A DNA stretch of 64,000 nt from Stagnihabitans sp038231395 (GTDB taxonomy: Bacteria > Pseudomonadota > Alphaproteobacteria > Rhodobacterales > Rhodobacteraceae): positions 24,276 through 88,275 of the forward strand of contig JBBRLL010000015.1 in the NCBI GenBank assembly GCA_038231395.1, written 5' to 3'. The notes beneath the pieces were generated by a model. It had not been told where the DNA came from. It saw only the letters and a list, made by a program, of their open reading frames with translations, and made no database searches. Positions 16,972-26,300 of this stretch are shown here, in pieces (within the stretch, counting starts at the first letter, position 1; every line of letters starts with the position of its first letter). The translations under genes and the position numbers were made by a program.

Positions 16972-17979
16972 ATGAACGCAATGGAGAAACCGGCGCCTTC
17001 GAAGCCGCAGGACGCCCTCGCCGAGGCTTTGTCGCAGGACATGGACGCCGTCAATCTGCTGATCCGCGACCGGATGGCCTCGCGTTACGCGCCGCGCATC
17101 CCTGAAGTGACCGCCCATCTGATTGAGGCGGGCGGCAAACGGTTGCGCCCGATGCTGACCCTCGCCGCCGCACGCCTGTGCGGTTATCAGGGGCAGGACC
17201 ATATCAAGCTGGCAGCGACGGTGGAGTTCATTCACACCGCGACCCTGCTGCACGACGACGTGGTAGATGAAAGCGCGCAGCGCCGTGGGCGTCCGACGGC
17301 CAATCTTTTGTGGGACAACAAATCTTCGGTTCTGGTCGGCGACTACCTCTTTGCCCGCGCCTTTCAGTTGATGGTGGAACCCGGCTCGTTGCGGGTGCTG
17401 GACATCCTCGCCAATGCCTCGGCGGTGATTGCGGAGGGTGAGGTGTTGCAACTGACCGCAGCGCAGGATTTGCGGACGGACGAAGCGGTCTACCTGCAAG
17501 TGGTGCGTGGCAAGACCGCCGCCTTGTTCTCGGCCGCGACCGAGGCGGGCGGCGTGATTTCGGGTGCGCCCGACGAGCAGGTCCGTGCGCTTTATGACTA
17601 CGGTGACGCTTTGGGCATCGCCTTTCAGATTGCCGATGACATGCTGGATTACAGCGGCGCTTCCGCCGTGATCGGCAAGAACACCGGGGACGATTTCCGC
17701 GAGCGCAAGTTGACCCTGCCGGTGATCAAAGCGGTGGCGAAAGCCAGTGCCGAAGAGCGCGTCTTTTGGGTCCGCGTCATCGAAAAGGGCGATCAGCGCG
17801 ACGGTGATCTGGCGCATGCCGTGGCGCTGATGACCCAAACCGGCGCGCTTGACGCGGCCCGCGATGAGGCCTTTGCCTGGGCTGCAAAAGCCCGCGCCGC
17901 TTTGACGCTGCTGCCCGACCACCCTTTGCGCCAAATGCTGTCCGACCTTGCCGATTATGTGGTCAGCCGGGTCAACTGA
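16972..17979 (+). CDS. ispB: Polyprenyl diphosphate synthase (quinone side chain)
   Basis: This 335-residue trans-prenyltransferase extends farnesyl diphosphate to the long chain used for ubiquinone, probably decaprenyl (UQ-10) in this family. The first aspartate-rich motif is LLHDDVVDE near residue 98 and the second is QIADDMLDY near residue 224. GGKRLRPML near residue 52 and LVGDYLFARAF are also conserved. It starts at ATG 16972 after AAGGAGTGCG. Chain length cannot be proved from sequence alone. Confidence 0.95.
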   Translation: MNAMEKPAPSKPQDALAEALSQDMDAVNLLIRDRMASRYAPRIPEVTAHLIEAGGKRLRPMLTLAAARLCGYQGQDHIKLAATVEFIHTATLLHDDVVDESAQRRGRPTANLLWDNKSSVLVGDYLFARAFQLMVEPGSLRVLDILANASAVIAEGEVLQLTAAQDLRTDEAVYLQVVRGKTAALFSAATEAGGVISGAPDEQVRALYDYGDALGIAFQIADDMLDYSGASAVIGKNTGDDFRERKLTLPVIKAVAKASAEERVFWVRVIEKGDQRDGDLAHAVALMTQTGALDAARDEAFAWAAKARAALTLLPDHPLRQMLSDLADYVVSRVN

Positions 17980-18071
17980 CTGGTTCGGCTCTTGGCAAAC
18001 GCGCGAAAAAAAATCGCACCGCAGGTTGTGAAGCCCTTTGGGGCGATCACACCGCAGCAACGACCTGAAAC

Positions 18072-19064
18072 TCAGTCAAATGTTCCTGTCACGCGGCCAA
18101 ACAGCATGAAGGCGCGGGCGGTGCGGGTGTCGGACAAAGCGCTCAGTTCCGCGTCAGAGGCCCCCGGCTCCGCCGCCACGATCGCCTTGTCAAAGCTGCG
18201 CAAAAAGTGGTGGGCGGCGTCGCGGAACACGGCGTCCTCCCGCATCCGCGCCACGGTCAGCGCCAGACACGACCTGTCGCGGATGCCGCCAAGCCCTGCG
18301 ATGGCGCGGCCACGCTCGCCGGCGGCAAATTTGCGCCACAGCTCGGGGCGGGCACGGTCGGGGTGCAGGTCGTCCATGTAAATCCCGTCCTGCGCCAGAA
18401 GGGTCAGCACGTCCTGCGAGGCGCGGATCAACTTCGCGGCGGTCCGGTCGGTCAAGGCCAGCCGGAGGGCGTGAAAGCCAGCGGCGTCGTCGGGGTTTTC
18501 GGGGAAATGGATGGCGCGCACGAAATCGGCCATGGCAAGGGGGGCTGCGGGTTCATCCGTTGGCGTGCCAAGGGCCAGACCGGGCTGTTCTTCGCCAAGC
18601 ATGGCAGGGCGCGGCGCTTGCATTGCCGATTTGCGGTCGGCAGAGGGCACGGTCAGCGTGCCGTCGCGGCGCGTGGCGAAAGAAACCGGTCGTTCGGCCG
18701 TCCGCTCCGCCGGGCGCATCTGGACCGCAACCTGCGCCTGCTGCTGGCTGGAGGCGTAAGAGGCCCGCATCGTTTCGAGGGCCGCCTGCAAACCGGCGGA
18801 TTCGGCGCGCAGGGTGCGGATCACGGTCAGGGTAGCGACGGCGTACCACGCCAGCGCCAGCGGCAGCACCAGAACCATCGCCGTCATCGCCAGCCCGATC
18901 AGGCCCGAAGCACCAAGGCCAGCCCGCACATATAGCGCCACACAAACCAGCCAGACCACGGTGAAGGCCCCTGCGGCCCATACCAATTTGGCGACTGACA
19001 TAGCGCCAGCCTCGCCGGAAGGCGGGCGCGTCAGGTCCGGGGTTCGCTGTGGGTTGTCTGGCAT
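18072..19064 (-). CDS. Membrane-anchored hypothetical protein
   Basis: I do not recognise a named family. The 330-residue protein has a proline-rich first 20 residues and two hydrophobic helices near residues 25-48 and 53-80. A short coiled-coil (LRAESAGLQAALETMRASY) follows, then a low-complexity linker and a cytoplasmic-looking C-terminal domain of about 160 residues beginning PLAMADFVRAIHFPENPDDAAGF (split here by a loop). It lies between ispB and greA, convergent to ispB. Confidence 0.78.
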   Translation of the reverse strand: MPDNPQRTPDLTRPPSGEAGAMSVAKLVWAAGAFTVVWLVCVALYVRAGLGASGLIGLAMTAMVLVLPLALAWYAVATLTVIRTLRAESAGLQAALETMRASYASSQQQAQVAVQMRPAERTAERPVSFATRRDGTLTVPSADRKSAMQAPRPAMLGEEQPGLALGTPTDEPAAPLAMADFVRAIHFPENPDDAAGFHALRLALTDRTAAKLIRASQDVLTLLAQDGIYMDDLHPDRARPELWRKFAAGERGRAIAGLGGIRDRSCLALTVARMREDAVFRDAAHHFLRSFDKAIVAAEPGASDAELSALSDTRTARAFMLFGRVTGTFD

Positions 19065-19094
19065 CTTTCGCCCGTCTCGTCCGCTCGGGTCTGA

Positions 19095-19565
19095 TCAGAC
19101 GAAACGGACGCTCAGGATTTCATAGCTTTTCTGGCCGCCGGGGGTCTTGACTTCAACCGTATCGCCTTCGTCCTTGCCGATCAATGCGCGCGCCAGGGGA
19201 GAGCGGATGTTGAGCAGGCCGCGCTCCAGATCCGCCTCGACCTCGCCCACGATCTGAAAGGTCTTTTCCTCGCCAGAATCCTCGTCCGCCACCATCACCG
19301 TGGCACCAAACTTGACAGAGCCGGTGAATTTTGACGGATCGATCACCTCTGACCGCGACAGGTTGGCTTCCAGTTCCTTGACGCGACCTTCGATGAAGCT
19401 CTGCTTTTCCCGCGCCGCGTGGTATTCGGCGTTCTCGGACAGATCGCCATGCTCGCGCGCTTCCGCAATGGCGCGGATCACGGCGGGACGTTCCACCGAC
19501 TTCAACTGCTTCAACTCGTCGTCCAGCAGGGTAAACCCTGCGCGTGTCATCGGAATCTTTTCCAT
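19095..19565 (-). CDS. greA: Transcription elongation factor GreA
   Basis: The 156-residue protein has the N-terminal coiled-coil (EKIPMTRAGFTLLDDEL ... AREHGDLSENAEYHAAREKQ) with the acidic tip that rescues backtracked RNA polymerase. The C-terminal FKBP-like domain contains SPLARALIGKDEGDTVEVKTPGG. I chose ATG 19565 because GreA proteins normally begin MEKIPMT; an in-frame GTG sits four codons upstream at 19577. It is divergent from the ETF-QO gene. Confidence 0.96.
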   Translation of the reverse strand: MEKIPMTRAGFTLLDDELKQLKSVERPAVIRAIAEAREHGDLSENAEYHAAREKQSFIEGRVKELEANLSRSEVIDPSKFTGSVKFGATVMVADEDSGEEKTFQIVGEVEADLERGLLNIRSPLARALIGKDEGDTVEVKTPGGQKSYEILSVRFV

Positions 19566-19585
19566 CGGCCCACTCACGTAAGAAA

Positions 19586-19619
19586 CAAGGTCACGGCCCC
19601 TTTTAGGACCATGACCTTG
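19586..19619. promoter_or_regulatory. Inverted repeat between greA and ETF-QO genes
   Basis: CAAGGTCA (19586-19593) and TGACCTTG (19612-19619) are exact reverse complements separated by 18 bases. The spacer is itself partly symmetric (GGCCCC..GGACC). The position, about 20 bases upstream of greA, fits an operator or a 5'-leader hairpin. Confidence 0.4.
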
Positions 19620-19805
19620 AGGAGACCTTACAAAGCCCTAAGTGACCCGAATTGCAAGGGGGAAGCCTTAGGGAATTGCGCGAATAGGCGTTGCTTCGTC
19701 CGACTTGGCGTCGATTATTGCGGTTGGGCTTCACCGTTTGACCCGGTGGCGTTGACCCTGAGGCCTGCTTGGGGCAGGACAGGCTACCGAATGGCTGGAG
19801 GGATC

Positions 19806-21455
19806 ATGACCGGGATCGTGCGCGAAGAGATGGAATATGACGTGGTCATCGTCGGTGCGGGACCGTCCGGCCTGTCTGCGGCGATCCGGCTGAAGCAGCT
19901 TGACGCGAACCTGTCGGTGGTGGTGCTGGAAAAGGGCTCCGAGGTGGGGGCGCATATTCTGTCCGGTGCGGTGCTGGACCCTTCGGGCCTGAACGCGTTG
20001 CTGCCAGAGTGGCGGACCATGGGTGCCCCGATCAAGACAGCGGTGGTGGAGGATAACTTCTACGTCCTTGGGCCAGCCGGGCAACTCCGGATCCCCAACT
20101 GGCCGATGCCGCCGTTGATGAGCAACCATGGCAATTACATCGTGTCGATGGCCAACGTCTGCCGCTGGATGGCGCAGGTGGCTGAGGGGATGGGGGTGGA
20201 GATTTTCCCCGGCATGTCGTGTTCGGAACTGATTTACGGGGCCTTTGGCGAGGTGAGGGGTGTGGTGGCCGGAGAGTTCGGCAAGCTGGCCGATGGCACT
20301 CCGGGTCCAAACTATGAGCCGGGCTTGGTTCTGGCGGGCAAATACGTGTTCCTGTCGGAAGGTGTGCGCGGATCTTTGGCCAAGGAAGTGATCGCGAAAT
20401 ACGATCTGTCGGCCGGCAAAAGCCCGCAGAAATACGGGCTTGGCATGAAAGAGATCTGGGAGATTGACCCGGCCAAGCACCACGAAGGCCGGGTGACCCA
20501 CACGATGGGCTGGCCTTTGGGCAAGAACGCCGGGGGCGGCAGTTTTATCTATCACCTTGAAAACAATCAGGTCTATGTCGGCCTTGTCGTTCACCTGAAC
20601 TACGAAAACCCCCATCTTTATCCGTATATGGAGTTTCAGCGGTTCAAGCATCACCCGATGGTTGCCGATCTGTTGAAAGGCGGCAAGCGGGTGGCTTACG
20701 GTGCGCGGGCCATCAGTGAAGGCGGCTGGCAGTCGATCCCCAGGATGGTGGCCCCAGGCGTGGCACTGTTGGGATGCAGCGCGGGGCTGGTCAACGTGCC
20801 CCGCATCAAGGGCAATCACAACGCCATGCTGTCCGGCAAAGCGGCGGCTGAGGCGGCGTTTGCGGCGATTGGCGCGGGACGCAGCGGCGACGCGTTGACC
20901 GCCTATGAGACCGAAGTGCGCGGTGGGGCGATTGGGGCGGACCTGAAAAAGGTGCGCAACGTCAAACCCCTGTGGTCGAACTACGGTCTTGTTGCCTCGT
21001 TGTTCGGTGGCGGGCTGGACATGTGGCTGAACACCATTGGCCTGACCGCATTTGGCACCCTGCGGCACCGGAAATCGGACGCGGCAGCGACCGGACTGGC
21101 GAAGGATTTCAAAAAGATCGACTATCCCAAGCCCGATGGCATCCTCAGCTTTGACCGGCTGACCAATCTTGCCTATTCGGCCACCAACCACGACCCCGAC
21201 CAACCCGCGCATCTGAAACTGAGGGATGCGACGATCCCGATCGGCGTCAACCTGCCCCAGTATGATGAACCCGCGCAACGCTATTGCCCGGCGGGGGTTT
21301 ATGAGGTGATCACTGAGGCCGGAAAAGACCCGCGCTTTCAGATCAACTTCCAGAACTGCGTCCATTGCAAGACCTGTGACATCAAGGACCCCAGCCAGAA
21401 CATCACCTGGACCACACCGCAGGGCGGTGGCGGGCCGAACTATCCGAACATGTAG
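19806..21455 (+). CDS. Electron-transfer flavoprotein:ubiquinone oxidoreductase
   Basis: The 549-residue protein passes electrons from ETF, reduced by acyl-CoA dehydrogenases, to ubiquinone at the inner membrane. VVIVGAGPSGLSAAIRL near residue 13 binds FAD. The central GWPLGKNAGGGSFIYH and AGLVNVPRIKGNHNAMLSGK segments are characteristic. The C-terminus holds the 4Fe-4S ligands in RYCPAGVYEV and NCVHCKTCDIKDP. ATG 19806 is chosen because upstream in-frame sequence is non-homologous. It serves acyl-CoA dehydrogenases such as the one at 27733. Confidence 0.96.
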   Translation: MTGIVREEMEYDVVIVGAGPSGLSAAIRLKQLDANLSVVVLEKGSEVGAHILSGAVLDPSGLNALLPEWRTMGAPIKTAVVEDNFYVLGPAGQLRIPNWPMPPLMSNHGNYIVSMANVCRWMAQVAEGMGVEIFPGMSCSELIYGAFGEVRGVVAGEFGKLADGTPGPNYEPGLVLAGKYVFLSEGVRGSLAKEVIAKYDLSAGKSPQKYGLGMKEIWEIDPAKHHEGRVTHTMGWPLGKNAGGGSFIYHLENNQVYVGLVVHLNYENPHLYPYMEFQRFKHHPMVADLLKGGKRVAYGARAISEGGWQSIPRMVAPGVALLGCSAGLVNVPRIKGNHNAMLSGKAAAEAAFAAIGAGRSGDALTAYETEVRGGAIGADLKKVRNVKPLWSNYGLVASLFGGGLDMWLNTIGLTAFGTLRHRKSDAAATGLAKDFKKIDYPKPDGILSFDRLTNLAYSATNHDPDQPAHLKLRDATIPIGVNLPQYDEPAQRYCPAGVYEVITEAGKDPRFQINFQNCVHCKTCDIKDPSQNITWTTPQGGGGPNYPNM

Positions 21456-21579
21456 AATGATCCCGATACGGGACCTCTCACCGAAACGTGCAGCGGTGGT
21501 CCGGCAGTTACCGTGACGGGCTGCATTGCCCTTCGCGGTTTTGCCCTTTAGCGTGGTGCCATCGCTAAAGGAGCCCCTT

Positions 21580-23319
21580 ATGCCGCGTTTGACCCGTAGC
21601 CTTGCGTTAATCCTTGCCTTCGGTGTGACCTGTAGCGCCGCGCTGGCCGGGACCACTGCCGTGACTGCGGCGAAAGACAAGCCCGCTGATCCGACAGCGG
21701 CTTTGCCGGACAAGTCAGGCGCGTATCTTTCGGCACGACAGGCCGCGAGCGCACATGATTTCGTGGAAGCGGCGCATTGGTTTGATCTGGCTTTGGCGGT
21801 GGACCCGCAGAACCCCGCCTTGCTGGAAACCGATGTCGCGGCCTATCTGGCGCAAGGCGATGTGGCAGGGGCTGCCAAACTCGCGCGGCTTTTGGTGGCG
21901 ACAGGTTCCAAAAGCCAGATCGCGGCTATGACGATTTTGGCCGACAATGCCCAGAAAGACGACTTTGCCGCCATTTTGAAGGATCAGGCGGCGGGTGCGT
22001 CGATTGGTCAGTTGATGGATTTGTTGGTGACCGCCTGGGCTCAGGTCGGTGTCGGCAAGATGTCGGATGCTGCGGCCAGCTTTGACAAGATCATCGGCAC
22101 GCATGGGATGGAGGCGTTCGGCCTGTATCACAAGGCGCTGGCCCTGGCGCAGACCGGCGATTTTGAGGGCGCGGAAAAGGCGATGTCTGACCCCAGAGCC
22201 GCCGGCATCAACACGCTTCGGCGCGGGGTGGTAGCACAGGTGGAGATCCTGTCGCAGCTTGAACGCGCACCCGAAGCGGTGGCACTGATTGACAAGGCCT
22301 TTGGCCCGACGCTGGACGATGGCCTGACCGCTTTGCGTGCCAAGGTTGCCGCAGGGGCGCCCTTGCCGTTCGACATTGCCCGAACCGCGCGCGAAGGGTT
22401 GGCAGAGGCGTTCTTTACCGTGGCCACGGTGTTGAACGATCAGGCTGACAGCACCTTTACCCTCTTGAACACCCGGATCGCCAGCGCCCTGCGCCCCGAC
22501 CATGTCGAGGCCAAGCTGATGTCGGCGCGCGTGCTGGACAAGTTGCAGCAATTCGACTTGGCGGTTGCGGCCTACGCCCAGGTTCCCGAAAGCGATGCCG
22601 CCTATGTCTCGGCCAAAGTAGGCCAAGCCAATTCGGCGATGTCGGCGGGCAGATTGGAAGATGCGGTGGCTTTGCTGAAAGCTCTGTCCGAAGCGCGTCC
22701 CAAGGATCCCGGCGTGCTGGTGGCTTACGGTGACAGTCTGCGCCGTCAGAATCATTGCGACACGGCGATCGGGGCTTACGGGCAGGCGATTGCCTTGACG
22801 CCCACCCCCGGCCCCAACGATTGGCCCTTGTTCTACCGGCGCGGCGGCTGTGAGATTACGCAGAACGACTGGACTGCCGCAGAGGCGGACTACAAGGAAG
22901 CGCTTGCTCTGGCCCCGAACGAGCCGCGTTTGCTGAACGAATTGGGCTACGGCTATATCGACCGGGGTGAACATCTGGACGAAGCTTTGGCGATGATTCA
23001 GAAGGCGGTCGCAGCGTCACCGGATCAGGGCTATATCATCGACAGTCTTGCATGGGCCTATTTCCGCATGGGCCGCTATCCAGAGGCGGTGGTGCCGCAG
23101 GAAAAGGCCTCGCTCCTGATGCCAAACGATGCGATTGTTACGGATCATCTGGGTGATGTGTACTGGATGGCCGGTCGCAAGCGCGAAGCCGCCTATCAGT
23201 GGCGTCGCGCCCTGTCGTTCAAGCCTGATGACAAGGACGCAGTTCGAATTCAGCGCAAGCTGGATGTCGGCCTTGATCAGGTGATGAAAGACGAAAAAGC
23301 GCAAGGCAATGGCGGTTGA
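21580..23319 (+). CDS. Secreted TPR-repeat protein
   Basis: The 579-residue protein begins with a signal peptide (MPRLTRSLALILAFGVTCSAALAG, split by its hydrophobic core) and continues with tetratricopeptide repeats. The clearest are near residues 415-540, with NEPRLLNELGYGYIDRGEHL, DQGYIIDSLAWAYFRMGRY and NDAIVTDHLGDVYWMAGRK. It likely acts in the periplasm as a protein-protein adaptor. AAAGGAG before ATG 21580 decides the start. Its last 11 bases overlap ispE. Confidence 0.88.
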   Translation: MPRLTRSLALILAFGVTCSAALAGTTAVTAAKDKPADPTAALPDKSGAYLSARQAASAHDFVEAAHWFDLALAVDPQNPALLETDVAAYLAQGDVAGAAKLARLLVATGSKSQIAAMTILADNAQKDDFAAILKDQAAGASIGQLMDLLVTAWAQVGVGKMSDAAASFDKIIGTHGMEAFGLYHKALALAQTGDFEGAEKAMSDPRAAGINTLRRGVVAQVEILSQLERAPEAVALIDKAFGPTLDDGLTALRAKVAAGAPLPFDIARTAREGLAEAFFTVATVLNDQADSTFTLLNTRIASALRPDHVEAKLMSARVLDKLQQFDLAVAAYAQVPESDAAYVSAKVGQANSAMSAGRLEDAVALLKALSEARPKDPGVLVAYGDSLRRQNHCDTAIGAYGQAIALTPTPGPNDWPLFYRRGGCEITQNDWTAAEADYKEALALAPNEPRLLNELGYGYIDRGEHLDEALAMIQKAVAASPDQGYIIDSLAWAYFRMGRYPEAVVPQEKASLLMPNDAIVTDHLGDVYWMAGRKREAAYQWRRALSFKPDDKDAVRIQRKLDVGLDQVMKDEKAQGNGG

Positions 23320-24133
23320 ACGCTTAGCGCGGGCCAAGATCAATCTGGCGCTGCATGTCACCGGACGGCGGGCGGATGGCTATCACCTTCTGGACAGTCT
23401 GGTGGCCTTTGCCGATTTCGGCGACCTTATAACGGTCGAGCGAGCGCCGGGTTTGAGCCTTACAGTGACCGGCCCGATGGGTGCCGGGCTTTCGTCGGGG
23501 CCGGACAATCTGGTGGTGCGGGCCGCGCAGGCGATGGGCGGCGCAGGCGCTGCCATCACGCTGGAAAAGCATCTGCCGGTTGCCTCGGGGATCGGCGGTG
23601 GCTCTGCCGATGCGGCGGCGACCTTGCTGGCTTTGGCAGAGCTGTGGGGGTGCGACGTACCCTCAGGCCGCGCAGTCCTTGATCTTGGTGCCGATGTTCC
23701 GGTTTGCCTGGTTGGTCACGCAGCACGTATGCGGGGAATTGGTGAGGTGATCACGCCGCTTTCCCTGCCGCCTGCCTATGTGGTGTTGGTCAACCATGGT
23801 CAGGCGCTTTCCACCGCCGATGTGTTCCGCACCCTTGACCGCCGAGACAACCCGCCGCTGCCAGAACCGCCGCTCTTTGCCGATGCGCAGGACTTGGCGG
23901 CGTACCTGCGGACCTGCCGCAATGATCTGCAAGCACCGGCCTGCGCCCTATGCCCCGGGCTGGTGTCAGTGATCGCCGCACTTGAGGCGCAGTCGGGTTG
24001 CCTTTTGGCGCGGATGTCAGGCTCTGGTGCGACGTGCTTTGGGCTTTTCGCGGACAAGTCACCGGCAGATGCCGCAGCGATAGCCCTGTCTGGGCAAGGC
24101 TGGTGGGTGAAGGTTTCGGCACTGGTTGGCTGA
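23309..24133 (+). CDS. ispE: 4-diphosphocytidyl-2-C-methyl-D-erythritol kinase
   Basis: The 274-residue GHMP kinase phosphorylates CDP-ME in the non-mevalonate isoprenoid pathway. ARAKINLALHVTGRRADGYH near the N-terminus is the IspE signature, LPVASGIGGGSADAAATL near residue 88 binds ATP, and ARMSGSGATCFGLF near residue 230 is the C-terminal GHMP motif. It overlaps the TPR gene by 11 bases. It supplies precursors to the polyprenyl synthase found upstream. Confidence 0.96.
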   Translation: MAVERLARAKINLALHVTGRRADGYHLLDSLVAFADFGDLITVERAPGLSLTVTGPMGAGLSSGPDNLVVRAAQAMGGAGAAITLEKHLPVASGIGGGSADAAATLLALAELWGCDVPSGRAVLDLGADVPVCLVGHAARMRGIGEVITPLSLPPAYVVLVNHGQALSTADVFRTLDRRDNPPLPEPPLFADAQDLAAYLRTCRNDLQAPACALCPGLVSVIAALEAQSGCLLARMSGSGATCFGLFADKSPADAAAIALSGQGWWVKVSALVG

Positions 24134-24239
24134 CGGTATGACCATGGCGACACGATCTTGGCGGAAATCGTCACGCCAACATTTCTGATCGCCCGTCACC
24201 CTGATGGAGGGTTTGGAAAGCTGCCAACGGCTCGACGGT

Positions 24240-24830
24240 TCAGACCTGTTTCACCATGGTGATGGCAAAGGTAAAGCCGAAGGCGAAACGCAACAGGCCG
24301 ATGTTCTGACGCTGGCGCTCCACATAGCCAAGGCGCTGGTACAGGTTCAGGGCGCGCCAGTTGCTGTCGACCACGTCCAGCCGGACGGCGGGATAGCCGC
24401 GCAACCGGGCCTCGGCGGCGATGGCAGCCATCAGGGCGGTGCCAAGGCCCTGACCGCGTGCCTCCGGCGCGACACACAGGCCGTCGAGCAGGAAGTTTTC
24501 GTTGTCGATCTCTTGGCTCAGCTGCTGCATCAGACGGGCCCGCCACAGGCTGCCAAGGATGCCATAGGTGGCGCGCAACTCTTGCGGACCACCGGCCGCA
24601 AAGCTGGCACGCGGGGTCTTGAAGCCTGCAAGGCCAAGCAGGCGACCATCGTCTGACAGGGCGATCAAGGCGTGGTCTGGGCGGATAACCTGCTGCAGAT
24701 AGGCCAGTGCCCGCACCTCTGGCCCCATGACGAAACCAAGTTTGCCGCCAAAAGCCTGCCAATACAGCCGGGCCGCATCGGCGCGCAGGGCATCGGGCAG
24801 GCCAAGTTGCAGGGTGTAGCGCAGGCTCAT
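24240..24830 (-). CDS. GNAT-family N-acetyltransferase
   Basis: The 196-residue product contains the acetyl-CoA binding motif LCVAPEARGQGLGTALMAAI near residue 115, followed by VRLDVVDSNWRALNLYQRLGY, the usual GNAT C-terminal part. Start ATG 24830 overlaps the upstream stop by four bases (ATGA), so it is translated with the DUF429-like gene and mobA. Its substrate is unknown. Confidence 0.9.
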   Translation of the reverse strand: MSLRYTLQLGLPDALRADAARLYWQAFGGKLGFVMGPEVRALAYLQQVIRPDHALIALSDDGRLLGLAGFKTPRASFAAGGPQELRATYGILGSLWRARLMQQLSQEIDNENFLLDGLCVAPEARGQGLGTALMAAIAAEARLRGYPAVRLDVVDSNWRALNLYQRLGYVERQRQNIGLLRFAFGFTFAITMVKQV

Positions 24831-25684
24831 AGCGCGTCCTGCAGGGCCTGGCCAAAGCCAGCGCCAAGGATCCAGCCTTCTTCCCGGCGCACGTCGGGTG
24901 GCGGGGCATCCAGCAGGGCCGCAAGGTGGCCGGTTTGCCCCAGCCGCCACAAGGCTTGCGCCAAAAGACGGACCTGAACCTCCTCCTTGATCACTCCCGG
25001 CCCCAAAGCGGCGGTGACGGCGGCGGCAAGAAGTGAGGGGTAAACCTCTGCCAAAGTCACCGCAGCAGGCGCATCGAAGGGCCAGACCGCAACGCCGGGG
25101 AGCTGCGAAAGCCGGTGGATCATCGGCAGTCCCATCAGGCTTTGGCTGCCAACGGCACCCGTGGTGAAAAGCTTCCAGACCGGCTGTGCCCTTGGCACCA
25201 GCTTTTCCACCCGCCGCCGCTCCTCCAGCTCAAGGGCTGCGTAATCGACTTGCTTGGTCGTGGGCAGAAATTCGAAGGGCTGGCTTTCGGGCCTGCCCCA
25301 GAACGGCCCACGCCCACCAAATTGGCGGTTGATCGCTGCGGCCACTGCAAAGCGGTTGTTGGCGTTGCGAGGGCTGTCGGTGATTTTCGTGGCCAGCCAC
25401 TGCCAGACGGCGCGCGCCCCGGCCTGCCCGGTCAGGCGGGCGGCAAAGCCGTCAGGGTAGCCCATCGGAAAATCAAACCCCAGAAGCAGGGTCTGGCCAG
25501 CCGATATGGCGCCGTCGATCAGGCGCTTGATGGCAGCCTCTGCCGCATGGCGCGTCGGGTGGTATTGAGTCTGCACACCCCTGGCCGTTGCCAGCCCCAG
25601 CCAGATCGCATCGGCCTGTGGGCGGGCGCGCGCGGTGCTGGCAGCCGACCAATCGACCACGGCGACAAGGTCAAAACCCGTCAT
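24827..25684 (-). CDS. DUF429-like hypothetical protein in a MobA operon
   Basis: The 285-residue protein begins FDLVAVVDWSAAS and has a second acidic strand, LLLGFDFPMGYP, near residue 75, as in DUF429-type RNase-H-like folds. NNRFAVAAAINRQFGG and EEGWILGAGFG are other conserved-looking parts. I recall relatives beside mobA being labelled molybdopterin-guanine dinucleotide synthesis proteins, but no catalytic evidence is visible. ATGA overlaps link it to mobA upstream and the GNAT gene downstream. Confidence 0.72.
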   Translation of the reverse strand: MTGFDLVAVVDWSAASTARARPQADAIWLGLATARGVQTQYHPTRHAAEAAIKRLIDGAISAGQTLLLGFDFPMGYPDGFAARLTGQAGARAVWQWLATKITDSPRNANNRFAVAAAINRQFGGRGPFWGRPESQPFEFLPTTKQVDYAALELEERRRVEKLVPRAQPVWKLFTTGAVGSQSLMGLPMIHRLSQLPGVAVWPFDAPAAVTLAEVYPSLLAAAVTAALGPGVIKEEVQVRLLAQALWRLGQTGHLAALLDAPPPDVRREEGWILGAGFGQALQDAL

Positions 25685-26262
25685 AAGCGGCCTGCCAGAT
25701 AGCCCTCAAGCCGGGCGAGGTCTTGCGGGGTGTTGGCATTGACGAAGGTGTCAGGGGGGAAAGCTGCCAGCGCGGCGTGGTGCGCCATCGCGAAATCGCG
25801 GACCCGCGGTTTGGCACCGGACGCCAAGAAGGTTTGCAACGCGGGCAGCAGGGCCACAGGCCACAGCGCATAGGTTGGGTGCATATCAGCGCCAGACGTG
25901 GCCAGCGCTGGCCCCCCAGCATCTGCCGCAAGGCACAGACGCGGCACCAGATCGGGCGGCACGAAGGGGCCATCACAGGGGACGCTGACGACGGCGGTGG
26001 CCCCCAAAGGCCTTGCCCATGTCAGGGCCGCAAGAATGCCGGACAGCGGGCCAAGGCTTGCCGCATCGGGCAGCACCGGCAGATCAAGCGCCTCAAATCG
26101 GCTGGCATCGCCGTTGGCCGAGATGGCCAGCGCCTCAACCTGCGGCAAAAAGCGTTCCACCACCCATTCGATCAGCGGTTTCCCGGCCAAGGGCAGCATC
26201 GCCTTGTCAGCGCCCATGCGGAGCCCTGCACCCCCTGCCAGAACCACCCCGAAGATCCGCAA
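25681..26262 (-). CDS. mobA: Molybdenum cofactor guanylyltransferase MobA
   Basis: The 193-residue enzyme links GMP to molybdopterin. VVLAGGAGLRMGADKAMLPLAGKPL at residues 5-29 (split by the nucleotide loop) is the signature with the catalytic lysine. SVPCDGPFVPPDL near residue 100 binds metal, and FVNANTPQDL ends the fold. I chose TTG 26262 because AAGGAGGGCAAC stands directly before it and the predicted length then fits MobA. An in-frame ATG exists at 26385, but it would add 41 residues translated from a tandem repeat. The downstream partners overlap by ATGA. Confidence 0.9.
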   Translation of the reverse strand: MRIFGVVLAGGAGLRMGADKAMLPLAGKPLIEWVVERFLPQVEALAISANGDASRFEALDLPVLPDAASLGPLSGILAALTWARPLGATAVVSVPCDGPFVPPDLVPRLCLAADAGGPALATSGADMHPTYALWPVALLPALQTFLASGAKPRVRDFAMAHHAALAAFPPDTFVNANTPQDLARLEGYLAGRL

Positions 26263-26300
26263 GTTGCCCTCCTTGGCCAGACAGTCGGACCAAACGATCA

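Noticed and set aside
19731..21713. A 660-codon open frame on the minus strand opposite the ETF-QO gene
   Set aside because: It is antisense to a gene with full flavoprotein and Fe-S motifs, has arginine/histidine-rich shadow composition and no domain. It is an effect of high GC content.
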